Source of the DNA: Cavia porcellus
Taxonomy: Eukaryota > Chordata > Mammalia > Rodentia > Caviidae
NCBI RefSeq assembly: GCF_034190915.1
Contig: NW_026947492.1
Location: 14,948,001 to 15,012,000, forward strand
Direction: 5' to 3'
Length of the DNA stretch: 64,000 bases
Shown in pieces: positions 1 to 9,666 of the stretch (positions are counted from its first letter, which is position 1; each line of letters begins with the position of its first letter). Under the pieces are notes generated by a model, which saw nothing but the letters and a program-made list of their open reading frames with translations, was not told the DNA's origin and ran no database searches. Made by a program: the position numbers and the translations under genes.

Positions 1-760
1 CTGACCTCCCTGCCGTAAGGGAGGGAAGGGCTGCAGGGCAAACTGGCCAAGACAAACACTTACCTTGGAAATTGAAGGAGCTGGAAAGTGGCCTGGACCC
101 ACCTCATTCCAATGGCGCTGGGATGACACAGCCCTCACTCTGGGTGACTTTACCTGGAGCAGATCTTTCCTGCTAGGCTGACAGCCACATTAAAAATACA
201 TGTCGCCAAGAACACTTTCCATCTGGAGCTCAGCGGAAGCCGCCAAGTGTCAGATTTGAGGTTTTCCACTGCTGCTCACAAGCTTCGTTGACCTGCGACA
301 TGAAGGCGCTAACCTGGACACCTACAGAGCTGAATGCTGGCGAGAAACCAGGGGAGAGAAAGAACAGAAAAGCCCGAGCGTTGCAGCTGCAAAGGGACTC
401 AGGTCTTTCCTACAGCTTGAGCCAAGGCGAGATACACCAGGGTCCCAAACATGGCTTCTCATCCTGAACCTTTGCTGAGTTACTTGTGGCCCCCTGGAAC
501 TCAGCTGCTGCCAGTGCCATGGTACTAGGGGGTGTGGACTCCAGAGGTGGTTGTACCCTGAGATCTCCCTCACTGATTGGATTACGGCTCTTATAAAAGA
601 GGTTTCACCAGCTCTCTGATAGCTTGCCTCTCCACCTTCCACCACGTGGGTGTGAAGCACCACGAAGACCCTTGCTAGACCGGAGGGGGCCTTGATCTTG
701 GGCTTCCGCTCCTCCAGAACTATGAGAAATAACTTTTTGTTCTTTTCTTACCTCCCAGCA
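1..760. other. Unique sequence, no gene seen
   Basis: I see no recognisable coding exon, RNA gene or clear repeat here. The open frames are short, lack codon-like character and overlap on both strands. Only simple mixed-composition DNA is visible. Confidence 0.6.
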
Positions 761-761
761 T

Positions 762-922
762 TGAGGTTGAACCCAGGGGCACTAAAATTGCCAGTACTTT
801 TTATTTTTCATTTTGAAGCAGGGTCACACTCAGTTGCCCAGGCTGAACTTGAATTTGGGATCCTCTTGTTTTGGTGCCCAAGTTGGCAGGGATTGTAAGC
901 GTGTACCACCATGCCCAGCTAA
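762..922 (-). repeat. Old B1 SINE with dID remnant (antisense)
   Basis: Read on the minus strand this starts with a B1-like 'GGGCATGGTGGTACACGC' head and ends in the B1 'GACCCTGCTTC' region, followed by an A-rich stretch and an ID-like end (plus strand 'TTGAACCCAGGGGCACTA'). That order matches a dimeric B1-dID element. It is well diverged. Confidence 0.6.
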
Positions 923-1061
923 GTTTTTGTTCTTTGTAGGTTATTCAGTGTTAGAACAAATACACTGAGACACCTGCCACTACTTAGTGGTGTGAGTATG
1001 AGCAGCTGGCTTCCCAGGACTCACTTGTGATGGTTAGTGTACCCCGTCCCTGCCTCCTGTG

Positions 1062-1108
1062 CAGAATGCCACGCAAGCACTGTATCACTGAGTCACACCC
1101 TAGCTCCA
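1062..1108 (-). repeat. ID SINE fragment
   Basis: About 47 bp match the reverse complement of the ID 5' half ('CACTGAGTCACACCCTAGC'). The tail and box B half are missing. It is short and diverged. Confidence 0.45.
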
Positions 1109-1556
1109 TGGCTGTTAGTCTTGGTGGTCAACTTTGTTAGCTTAGAGACGTTCAGTGAGGAAAGCACACTTCTGGGCATCTGTGAGGGTGTTTCCAGAGC
1201 CAATCGGCATGTGGGTCAGAATGCTGAAAGAGGAACACCTTTTCCGAACGTGGGTGGCATTTCTCAATAACATTTGGGCTCAGATGGAATAAAATCAGAA
1301 GGAGGAAGTCTGCATGCATGGGCACGCTACATTCTTCTTGAACAGGTGTGTTTTTTGCTATGATCGTGGACATCACACTCTGGCTTCTTCAGTTTTTGCA
1401 TGTGGACTCACAGCAGTGACCTCTAGGGAGCCTCTCAACCTTGAGTCAAAGGCTGGGGCTGCATCTTTGATCTCTTATTCTGAGGTTTCCAGCTCCTTGA
1501 GCTGAGCAGCCACTTGCTTCTCTGGTTCTCCAGCCTTTGATCTTGTAAACCAACAC
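1109..1556 (+). repeat. Old LTR-like interspersed repeat
   Basis: The phrase 'CATCTGTGAGGGTGTTTCC' near the start, a later 'GGGTGGCATTTCTC' and an 'AATAAA' near the end are typical of ancient mammalian LTR or DNA-transposon repeats (ERVL/MaLR age class). I cannot name the subfamily without a repeat library. Confidence 0.4.
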
Positions 1557-1662
1557 AATAAATCTCTTTTTATAATGAAATATTATAATATATAATAAAC
1601 ATAATAAATATAATGTAAATATATGTACATACATATGTATATGATATATATACACACATTCT
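1557..1662. repeat. AT-rich low-complexity tract
   Basis: Nearly pure A/T with repeated TATA and ATAT steps, ending in an alternating 'ATATATACACACA' run. It is probably a decayed simple repeat at the tail of the preceding element. Confidence 0.7.
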
Positions 1663-1717
1663 ATCAATTTTATCCCTTTGGAGAAGCTTGATCAATATAT
1701 TACTTTTAAAAACAAGG

Positions 1718-2062
1718 TGTACTGATCCGCCAGGACAAAATACCTAACATCCACAATTTGAAGGAGAAAAGATTGATTTTGGCTCATGGTTTCAGGTGGT
1801 GCAGTCTATAGTTGGGCGGCTCTAGGTCAGGAAGAGCAAAGGAAAACAGGCTAGCAGAAGCAAGCTGCTCAGCCCTTGGCAGCCAGGAAGGAGGCAGAAT
1901 GCAAGGGAACCGGGAGAGAGAGAGACTTTCCAAGGCCCCCCTGGGGTGACCCACATCTTTCTAGTGGGCCCCGCCTCTTAACAGTACATTCAGGAAGGAG
2001 TTCATCGGTGGATTAATCCACTGACAATTTCAGTGCTCCCAGAATCCAGTCACCTTCCTAAA
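1718..2062 (-). repeat. MaLR-like LTR, antisense copy
   Basis: It opens with 'GACAAAATACCTAACATCC' and continues with 'TTTTGGCTCATGGTTTCAG', then a purine-rich GAGAGA stretch and a 'GTGGGCCCCGCCTC' block. The same order recurs in this window at 27.4, 28.5, 40.8 and 43.4 kb, and in reverse orientation at 40.3 kb. The TG..CA-like ends and 'CACAGC' signature suggest a MaLR/ERVL-type LTR; that family call is inferred. Confidence 0.5.
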
Positions 2063-2100
2063 GCCCTGGCTCTGGGCAGGTGATATTTGGGAGTATATTT

Positions 2101-2107
2101 CTTTCTT

Positions 2108-2138
<31 letters not shown>

Positions 2139-2213
2139 GGTGCTGGGGATTTAACTCATGACCTCGAGTTTGCCAGGCAGGCGCTTAAGCCACTGAGCTA
2201 AATCCCCAGCCCC
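2101..2213 (-). mobile_element. ID SINE (tRNA-derived), antisense
   Basis: A long T run is followed by the reverse complement of the full ID core, ending 'AAATCCCCAGCCCC', which is the ID 5' end. Box A and box B equivalents are present. It is a full-length retroposed copy with a roughly 30-nt poly(A) tail and some divergence in box B. Confidence 0.9.
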
Positions 2214-4090
2214 TGGGCGGTATATTTCATATCTAAAATATAACAGGTAGTAAGAATTAAATGGTCCCCAAAAAGATGATATGTAAAAGCACAAAGGCCA
2301 TATACACAATCAATTTAAAAAATATGACTATATATGTCAGAATACATGTATGTGCATGTAAGTACTCAAATATTTTATAATCTCACAGATGAGAGTTATG
2401 AAAGCCACCCAGGCCTCTGCCCCTGATCCTACCAGACCTGGTGATCCCTCCAGCCCACACTGGGTTCCCAGGGCCATTCCCGGTACCGGTTCTGCTCACG
2501 CAGTGGTGAGAGAGCGAATGTGGATGGCAGAATGCACAGCCTTGTCTCTCCTGTCAAGGCAGATGTAATGGAGAGACAGTCGGAGCCCCCACACCTGTGC
2601 ATCCTCAGCTCAGGCTCTCAGCCTGGTGATGTGGACTGACTCCTTGCTGCCTCTGTGGGCTGGTGGCCTCCGTGCGATGGCTCCAGACAGAGCTCAGGTG
2701 CCTGCAGCTCCCAGATTGGTAAAGTAAGTCAGTGATACCAGGCTTGGAAGAGAGAGAACGGAGTCAACCTGGAAGGGACAAGATCACTTAGCGTAGCTTT
2801 TTGAGAGCAGGGACAGTCGAATGGCAATTTGGAGCTCTCATGGCAATGGAGTTTAAGTGGATTAGCGTGGAAGATCTTGAATGAGGACCTGCAGTGGGGG
2901 TCTTCAGGGACCCAGGTGACAGGGCCACTTTTTAGTCAAAGGGCAACAAGTTCTCTAGCTCCGCCTGCTGCTGCTGTCAAATAACACTCCCTGAACACAG
3001 GCAAGAAAGATGACAGGAAGACGACAAGGAATAAGGGAAGAGGGACTTAAGGGAGAAGCGAGATGAAGTTGCCAGACAGAGGAAATAAGAAAACAGGAGG
3101 CTTTCTCCATACCGTGCCTTCACGCAGCCCCAGCCCAGAGGGCCTAGATCAGCCCCTCAGGCAGCTGAGAGCAGGTCGGAGCCCTACAGCAAGACGATCG
3201 CTTCCTCTTTTTGGCTGTAAACAGCTCAAATGGAAAAATGTTGGATGGGGCTCCGGGAGCAGTGTGGGTGGAAGAGGTCTCCTCATCAATCTCTAAGCTT
3301 TGTCACTGCTGGAGATTGTCATCCATGTCAGAGCCATCTGGACATTCAAGCTCTCTTTTCTTTTCCAAATGGCCTTGCCAAGAAGATCATTTAGTACATT
3401 TAGATTAAGAAAGTAGGACGTAGAGAAAAGAAATTTAATGTTAGTATCTGTTCAGACTTTTTCTTATAAAATGCAAATGTACTTGTGGAGTTATTTGGGC
3501 CCTTGAATAAACTTACTTTCCATTCATTCATTCTTTTCAACTTTTAGGTCACAGGGCTTATCTGCTGCCAAACAAATCTCAAATCTATGGCGTGGGTGTC
3601 GCAGCAGGCACGCTGAGCCCTCTTTAACCACATACAAGCCAAGTTACTCAGCAGCTGAGCATCGGATAACAGTTGTTTTTCTAAACATTATTACTCAGGT
3701 TGAATTAAGTCTCATTATTCAGGTTGAATTGTGGTGTTGGCAGTTTGTAATAAATAAGCAGGGTTAGGGTTGCAGTTTGGGCATCCGGTCTTTAAAAGGT
3801 TCACCATCACTGATTTTCGCCATAAACTTGAGACCACACACAGTCCCAAAACAGCAGGGCGGATGCGGCTGGCCAGTCCCCTATTTGCACATCTGTAAAA
3901 AGGCAAAAGCAAGGCTGACCCTCATGAGGTGCCCTCTGGGCCCTGCCACTCTGCCTTTTCCTGTTTTCTGCTCAGTCCCTTTATAACTGCTGGGGTGTCA
4001 AGCTCTACTGCTTGGAAGTAACTCCTAAGTTAAATAGCCCCATTTCTTTAGTGGGCAAACTTAAATCATGATCTTATCTTATGCTACTTC
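2214..4090. other. Unique sequence, no gene seen
   Basis: Mixed unique DNA. Short open frames occur (for example 3063-3296) but have no recognisable domain, no good splice-site pair and overlapping frames. No tRNA, snRNA or CRISPR-like structure is seen. Confidence 0.55.
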
Positions 4091-4094
4091 TGAT

Positions 4095-4345
4095 CTGCTG
4101 TGATTTGAGTATTTGTAACAGTCCTACACTGGAACCCCGGCCCCAAGGTGAGGTAGGAAGGGGGAGTCTCTGGGAAGCAGCTGGGTCATGCGAGTGGAGC
4201 CAGTGCGGTGGGGGACTGGGGAGAGCCGCCTCCTCTTAGTCTGCCTCCTGAGGGCACAAAGAAGATGGTATCCACACTTCAGGAGCCAACCTCAGCCCCC
4301 AGCACTCCAGAACCAGAGAGAGAAAGCTTTGCCGCACAAACCCCT
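4095..4345 (+). repeat. Possible MaLR-type LTR remnant
   Basis: 'GATTTGAGTATTTGTAACAG', then 'CCCCGGCCCCAAGGTGAG' and a later 'AAGAAGATGGTATCCACAC' follow the order of MLT1-like LTRs. It is heavily diverged. The 178-aa frame that overlaps it has no recognisable domain. Confidence 0.35.
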
Positions 4346-4689
4346 GCAGGGTTGGGTGTTGTTTCCGCAGCTGGAATGGCTGAGTCACCACCTCATTCTC
4401 ATTTCTAAGGGCTGTCGGTTCTCTGTCCCTCCTAAGCACCAGATCTTTCCCTTCCATCGTCTTGAAGCCTGGCAACCCTGCTCAGAAGGGACTGAGACTC
4501 CGAGGCTGTCACTTCTTGCCTGGAGCGCATGGCTGGAAGGAGAGTCAGCCTTTGGCCTTTTGGTCAGCTCCACTTCGACCAGGGGAGCCTGCTGTGACAC
4601 AGGACGCCTTCCCACCCCCATGGGTTGCTCAGTTCCCCCTGCGCTCCCCGCCTGGCCTCAGAACCGGAGAATTTCAATCAGGAGGCAGT

Positions 4690-5110
4690 GCCCCTTGGAT
4701 CCCTCTCTCTTAATAAATGTTTGATTGATTCTAAATGAGCTGTCACTGGCTTTGCAGTGAGAATTACAAGCAGCGCCATAAGCAGACTGTACAGTGACAG
4801 CCTTGAGACCCAAGCTGCTCCTGTGACAGCAGCCGAGGAGGAAGATGCTTAATGATGGGGAGGGGAGGAGAGGCCAGGGCTCTTGGGGGAGGGCTGGTGC
4901 CCTGATTTCATCAGCACTGCCCAGATGGAGAAGCTGGACTTTGCTCCCACTCTGTGCACACTTTGAAGTTTTTAAATGAAATTTGTTTAAGGCAAAGCTC
5001 CTTATTGAATTTAAAAACATCTCCTTGTGGGAAATAGGAAGGATAAAGCAGGAACTCCTAACACCTGTGAGAATCTGTCGCTGGGGCTCAGGTCTACAAG
5101 CACATAGTAT
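4690..5110. promoter_or_regulatory. Candidate conserved non-coding element
   Basis: This stretch contains no repeat that I recognise. It has AT-rich motif clusters such as 'TTAATAAATGTTTGATTG', 'TTTAAATGAAATTTGTTTAA' and 'AGCTGTCACTGGC', a texture often seen in developmental enhancers. A 209-aa minus-strand frame runs through it but has no domain. Without an alignment this is only a candidate. Confidence 0.25.
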
Positions 5111-5339
5111 TTTAAAAAAATTTTTTCTGGTGATGATCTTGAGGTTACTTTGTTGAATGAAATTTCTGAGGCTCACTGAGAATTGCTCCTGGCCTGCATG
5201 AGGATGGTCCTGACATTCCACAAAGGGGAGGTGGACTCCTGTGGCCAGCCGTGGAAGGTGTGGAAAGTAGGGTGGTGTCCTCCTCATTCTTAGGGGATTC
5301 TGCAGAGTGGTTCTTCCATTTTGTAAGCCACAAGGCCCG

Positions 5340-5425
5340 GCCGAATCACGTAACCTCTTTAAGCTTTGGTCACTTCACCTGTAACATGGGGAGACCACCT
5401 TTACCCACCCCACAGAGTTTTTCCA
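5340..5425 (+). repeat. MIR SINE fragment
   Basis: 'AATCACGTAACCTCTTTAAG' followed by 'CACCTGTAACATGGGGA' matches the central core of MIR. Both ends are lost. This is an ancient mammalian repeat. Confidence 0.55.
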
Positions 5426-6075
5426 AATGCGATATTCTGTGTCTCTTACCAGACTGCTTCTGCCCTGGGTACCTCCAGGGAATTAGCCTCAGGTACCCTC
5501 CTTTTAGGAATATAGGTTGATGCACAGGATTGTGAAAAGGTGCCCCTGTGGGTGAACCTAGCCCCGAGCAAAAGGGCTAGCCTCAGTGAGTGGACAGCAG
5601 ACTGGAGGTCAGTTCCTGCTGCCCAACCCTCCTCTGTGACCATATACAGCAAACCAAGATGCCCAGCACATTCTAACCAGCCGGGGCTTGGTAACTGTTA
5701 AATATTGCCAGTGTTTACCCTGTGTTCACCAATACCTGAAGAGACAGACGGTACTGATTCAGGCTTGGTGTGAACATCAGTGGGAGGGACACTGTAGTCT
5801 CACCCGCTGGGTTCTGGTTTGTAGGAAGACAGCACCAAGTGGGCTGAGCACCCCAAGGCTGCTTTGGGAATAAGGTGAGGGAGAGGAAGATGGACCTGAC
5901 ACAGGTGGCCAGGGTCAGGAGAACAAGGGCACCAGGTAGCTGTGTACCCTAATATCCGAGTCAGCTGGCGGAAACCAATGTTGATGGAAGAGTTCTAGAA
6001 GACCTGGACTGGTCAGCATGTTTACCCTGAGATCAAGGACCAGACCTATAACTTCCTCAGTTTCCTTGTTTATTT
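5426..6075. other. Unique sequence, no gene seen
   Basis: No supported gene or named repeat. Open frames are short and unconvincing. Confidence 0.55.
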
Positions 6076-6079
6076 ATTT

Positions 6080-6226
6080 TTTGCTTTTTTGTCTTTTTGA
6101 GACATCTTGCTATGCAGTTTAAATTGGCACTGGGCTCACTTTGTAGGTGGTCTTGAATTTGCATCAATCTTCCTGCCTCGGCCTCCCGAATGCTAGGATT
6201 ACAGGCATGTGTCACCATGCCCGGTT
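6080..6226 (-). mobile_element. B1 SINE (7SL-derived), antisense
   Basis: It begins with T-rich tail sequence and 'GTCTTTTTGAGACATC', and ends at 'CACCATGCCCGG', the B1 head in reverse. Flanking copies of 'CTCAGTTTCCTT' on both sides form a target-site duplication. It is nearly full length with moderate divergence. Confidence 0.88.
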
Positions 6227-6259
6227 CTCAGTTTCCTTATTTAAATATTTTTATTTATA

Positions 6260-6349
6260 GGCTGGGGAATGGAGCCCTGTGGTAGAATGTTTGCCCAGCA
6301 TGCATAAGGTCCTAGCTTCAAGCCCCAGCAGTGCTGGGGGAAAAAAAAA
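6260..6349 (+). mobile_element. ID-related SINE, diverged
   Basis: 'GGCTGGGGAATGGAGCCC' followed by 'GTTTGCCCAGCATGCATAAG', 'TTCAAGCCCCAGCAGTG' and a poly(A). It is closer to the widespread old rodent ID/dID form than to the young 'GCGGCATAAGCACC' type in this window. Confidence 0.75.
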
Positions 6350-6804
6350 TTATAATTACTTTTTTTCTAGGGCTTTGCAGATCAAATTAGTTTATGAAAA
6401 AGTGCATCCTGTATGGAAATAGTCTTTTCTCCTCTTGAAGTGTCATGTAAATGCAGGTTAGGTTTGCGGTTACCAACAAAATTCCAAATTTAATACCTGT
6501 AGCTTTCTGTGGGAAAGGGGCTTGGCAGGGTGCCAAGCGCTCTTGCGCATCACCTGGCGGACAAAGATGGAACTGCAATATCGGGACAGGAGTCCTCTTA
6601 GCCTTGCATGGGCTTGTGCTCAGTTCTCTGCCATTGGTCAGTTTCTCGTTCTGGCAATAAGATTCGTATTTGTTGAAGCCTTTAACTTATCTGTCATTTC
6701 CAACAACTAAATTTCATGTGACTTCCCCCAATCAACCTTATAGGAAGCCTCCCCTGAAGTCTTAGGACTGCTTCTGTGACCTTCACCTGAATACACTAGA
6801 GAAT

Positions 6805-6892
6805 GGGCCAGGGATTTAGCTCAGTGGCCTACGTGCCTGCCTGGCAAGTGCAAGGTTGTGAGTTCAATCCCTGGTACAAAAAAAAAAAAAAA
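6805..6892 (+). mobile_element. ID SINE
   Basis: 'GGGATTTAGCTCAGTGG' (box A), 'GTGAGTTCAATCCCTGGTAC' (box B) and a terminal A run. It is full length and moderately diverged. It would look tRNA-like but lacks a cloverleaf with a plausible anticodon arm. Confidence 0.9.
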
Positions 6893-7944
6893 TACACTGG
6901 GGAGTTCACGGAGCTGAGCCATCCCCACAGACCCCTGTGGAAAATGGGATGGCCCAATTACAGAGAAAGTGAATTAACAGCTGTCATAAAGCCTGAATCT
7001 ATGACTTCACCTTCTTCCGTGGAGCTCTTCTAGGATGCGTGCCTGGGCACTGCGCCACAGGGGCACTAAATAAATCAGGGAAACTGTCCCCTGTGAGATA
7101 CTGAGAGTCTGGAATTCAAGAAAGCTTCAGTGCTGATTTGTCCTTGTTCTGAATGGAGGCTTTCTTTATTTTTCGTAGATTTGTAAACCACGTCGTCACT
7201 GGTGACTGGACCCAGTTTGTCTCTCCTTGGTGAGCAGGGAGTCTTGTGTCTTCTGGAACCAGAGATTGGACCCATCATCGCGTTGTTTGGCTTTCAGAAA
7301 TGACAAGGTCAACTCAGGCTTGGAGCTGGTGTTCTCTCATGAGGGGATACGAACCCCTGAAAAGAGCAGCTATGATTAGGGATCCTAATTTGCTTCTTCA
7401 CTCGGGAACAGGAAAAATCTGCACCATTTTTCTTAGCCCCCAGGGACACTGTTGAAACAGGAGCTCTGCAGCTGGAACTCAGGAAGTGTCTTTGGGTAGG
7501 AGTGGGGCAGCCGTGTTAGGACGATTCTTTCCTACAGTGGCCTGGACGTGGAATACAAGGACCCAGAAGCAAAAGTTTAAGTCGGAGAGAAACTGCGAAA
7601 AATCCTGGGAGATAAGGGATTTGATCTACTGGGTGACCTGTGTGTCCCATCCCTGTCTCATTTTAGTTTTCTCTTTTCTTTTGCATGTCACTGTGTGGGC
7701 GTCGTATAGTTAGCACCTGCCACACCAGAGAGCCCTACTGCATGCCAGAGCCCACACAGAAGCTTCCAGTGGAGCAGAGCCCCCCATGTCCCAAGCCTGG
7801 CTCTGGCCTCTCCAGTCCTCAAGGGCACTGTCTCTGCAAAGGGCCTGAGGTTGCTCCACCACCAGAGTGATCTAATGGAAAAGGCTGGGGTGGTGGTGGT
7901 GGAGGCTTTAGATACTTGGTACCCCAACTTCTTCGCATTGGTTT
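6893..7944. other. Unique sequence, no gene seen
   Basis: No coding, RNA or repeat feature that I can support. A GGTGGTGGTGG run near 7893 is the only simple pattern. Confidence 0.55.
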
Positions 7945-8062
7945 CCAGACCGGTGATTCTCAACCGAAGACACTTTTGCCCCTTTGAGGACATCTGGCAA
8001 TGTCTGGGGAGAGTTTTAGTGGCCACAGGGTGTTCCTGGCATCTATCTAGTACACAGAAGTA
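7945..8062 (+). repeat. hAT-type non-autonomous DNA transposon fragment
   Basis: 'GGTGATTCTCAACCGAAG' then 'TTTTGCCCCTTTGAGGACA', 'TGGCAATGTCTGGGGAGAG' and 'GGCATCTATCTAGTAC' follow a widespread mammalian hAT/Charlie-related MITE. The 3' half appears lost. A weak antisense relic may lie near 8500-8560. Confidence 0.6.
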
Positions 8063-9059
8063 GAGGGAAAATCACACGTTCCCACTGAAGGCTTGACATT
8101 TAGATCTGCTGAAATAAACAGACAATAGAGTAACAGGAGAAAAGGCAGATACATTTATTGAACATGTACGTGTGCACAGGAGCCATGCCAACTATGAAAA
8201 ATCAAAGAAAAATCACATAGTTAAAGCTTAAATAACCTCTCCTTAAGGGAGAAAGAATGAGGGGCTGTGGGTAATTTTAGAGGGGTATCGGATGGTGTCA
8301 GGACAAATTTCCTCTGTGCTCTGAATGTGTTGTGTGGTGTTCAGTCTCTTCCTCTGCAATAAGACTTCCAGAGTGGCTCCCAAGAAGGACTTCAGAGAAA
8401 GCCCTTGCCTGCATTGCCGGTCCTGGATGCTCTCGGTTTGAAATGCAGGGTGGTATATACTTTGGGGGTAGCATCTTTTGAGCCCACAAAAGGCCATGGA
8501 TACTGCCAAATGTCCTGCATTTCACAGAACAGTTCCCAACCCCAAAGGTGACCTGATTACACACTGTCAGAAGTTCCAAGGTTGGGAAATCTTGCATTGA
8601 GCCAATTGAGAAATCCCACATACCTCCATAGCAAGCATAGTGCAGTGGGAGGACAGGGCGGTTGCTACCACACTGTACAGCAATCCAACCAACCGCAGAG
8701 CCTCAGTGACATAAAACAGTAAGCTAAGACTTCTGCTGAGTCTAGAGTTCACCTGGGGAGTTGTGCTAACCTAGGCCAGGCTTGGCTGACCTTAGCCAAA
8801 CTCTCTTAGGTCTCCACGGTCAGCTAGCGGGTGGCTCGGAACCGGTGCAGCTGATGGTTAGCGTGTGCGGTGTGACAAGGGCGACTAGTTCACCGGGTCT
8901 GTCATTTGTCCGCAGGCTAGCCAGGGCTGTCCTTGAGATAGTGGCAAAATTCAAGATAGGGCGAGCAGACATAAGGAAGACCTCTAGAGGCCGGAACTCA
9001 GAATTGCACCCATGACTTCTACCTACACCAGCAGCCAGAGAGCAAGTCACAAGATTGTA
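8063..9059. other. Unique or decayed sequence, no gene seen
   Basis: No gene. 'GATACATTTATTGAACATG' around 8150 resembles an antisense LTR polyadenylation region, so 8100-8320 could be an old LTR; this is not shown. The remainder is unique. Confidence 0.45.
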
Positions 9060-9168
9060 GGGGTTGGGGGTTTAGCTCAGCGGCATAAGCACCTGCCTTG
9101 CAAGCAGGCGGTCGTGAGTTCGATCCCCGGTACCGATAAAAATGAAAAAGACAAAAAAAAAAAAAAAA
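9060..9168 (+). mobile_element. Young ID SINE, full length
   Basis: The core reads 'TTTAGCTCAGCGGCATAAGC', then box B 'GAGTTCGATCCCCGGTACCG', then 'ATAAAAATGAAAAAGAC' and an A tail. 'AAGATTG' occurs on both sides as a target duplication. CpGs in box B are kept, so the copy is young. Confidence 0.95.
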
Positions 9169-9566
9169 GATTGAGGGTGTAAGGAAGAGACGCCTCAATT
9201 TTAGAGGAGGGAGAGGAGACTGGGAGAAATAAAAACTGCAGATATTAATTGCAATCAAGCCACACACCCTTCTCCTCCAAGTGACAGCAATGCTGTCTAA
9301 AGCCCTCTCTGAGCTCCTGTGGCTGCCTGGGCTGACATGTTCACCTTCACATCGTCCTGGGACATGAACGCAACCATCACCAGGCTGCCATGGGGTCAGG
9401 GGCCAGAATGAATGGACGCCTGCGTTCCTGGCTTCCTTTGTCTGCCTGTGTCCTAAATGTTTCTCAGACCTGGCTGCGGAAGGTGCAGTTAAAGAGCTTA
9501 GGCGGCCCCTGGGTCCACCCCCAACTTCCCTCTCACTCGGGCAAGCCAAGCAAGTTACTAATCTCA

Positions 9567-9655
9567 GGGCTGGGGATTTAGCTCAGCGGCATAAGCACCT
9601 GCCTTGCAAGCAGGCGGTTGTGAGTTCAATCCCTGGTACCGATAAAAATATAAAA
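9567..9655 (+). mobile_element. Young ID SINE, full length
   Basis: Close to the copy at 9060 and in the same orientation. An 11-bp target duplication 'AAGTTACTAAT' is present at 9552-9562 and 9656-9666. Box B carries two CpG-decay changes (TTCAATCCCTGG). The tail is short. Confidence 0.95.
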
Positions 9656-9666
9656 AAGTTACTAAT

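Noticed and set aside
4188..4724. 178-aa open frame on the plus strand
   Set aside because: No domain, three competing frames overlap it, and part of it covers a MaLR-like repeat.
4658..5287. 209-aa open frame on the minus strand
   Set aside because: No recognisable domain or repeat-protein pattern; composition follows a non-coding AT-rich block.
9060..9168. ID SINE copies as functional tRNA genes
   Set aside because: Box A and B are present, but there is no proper cloverleaf or anticodon arm, and they carry poly(A) tails and target duplications.
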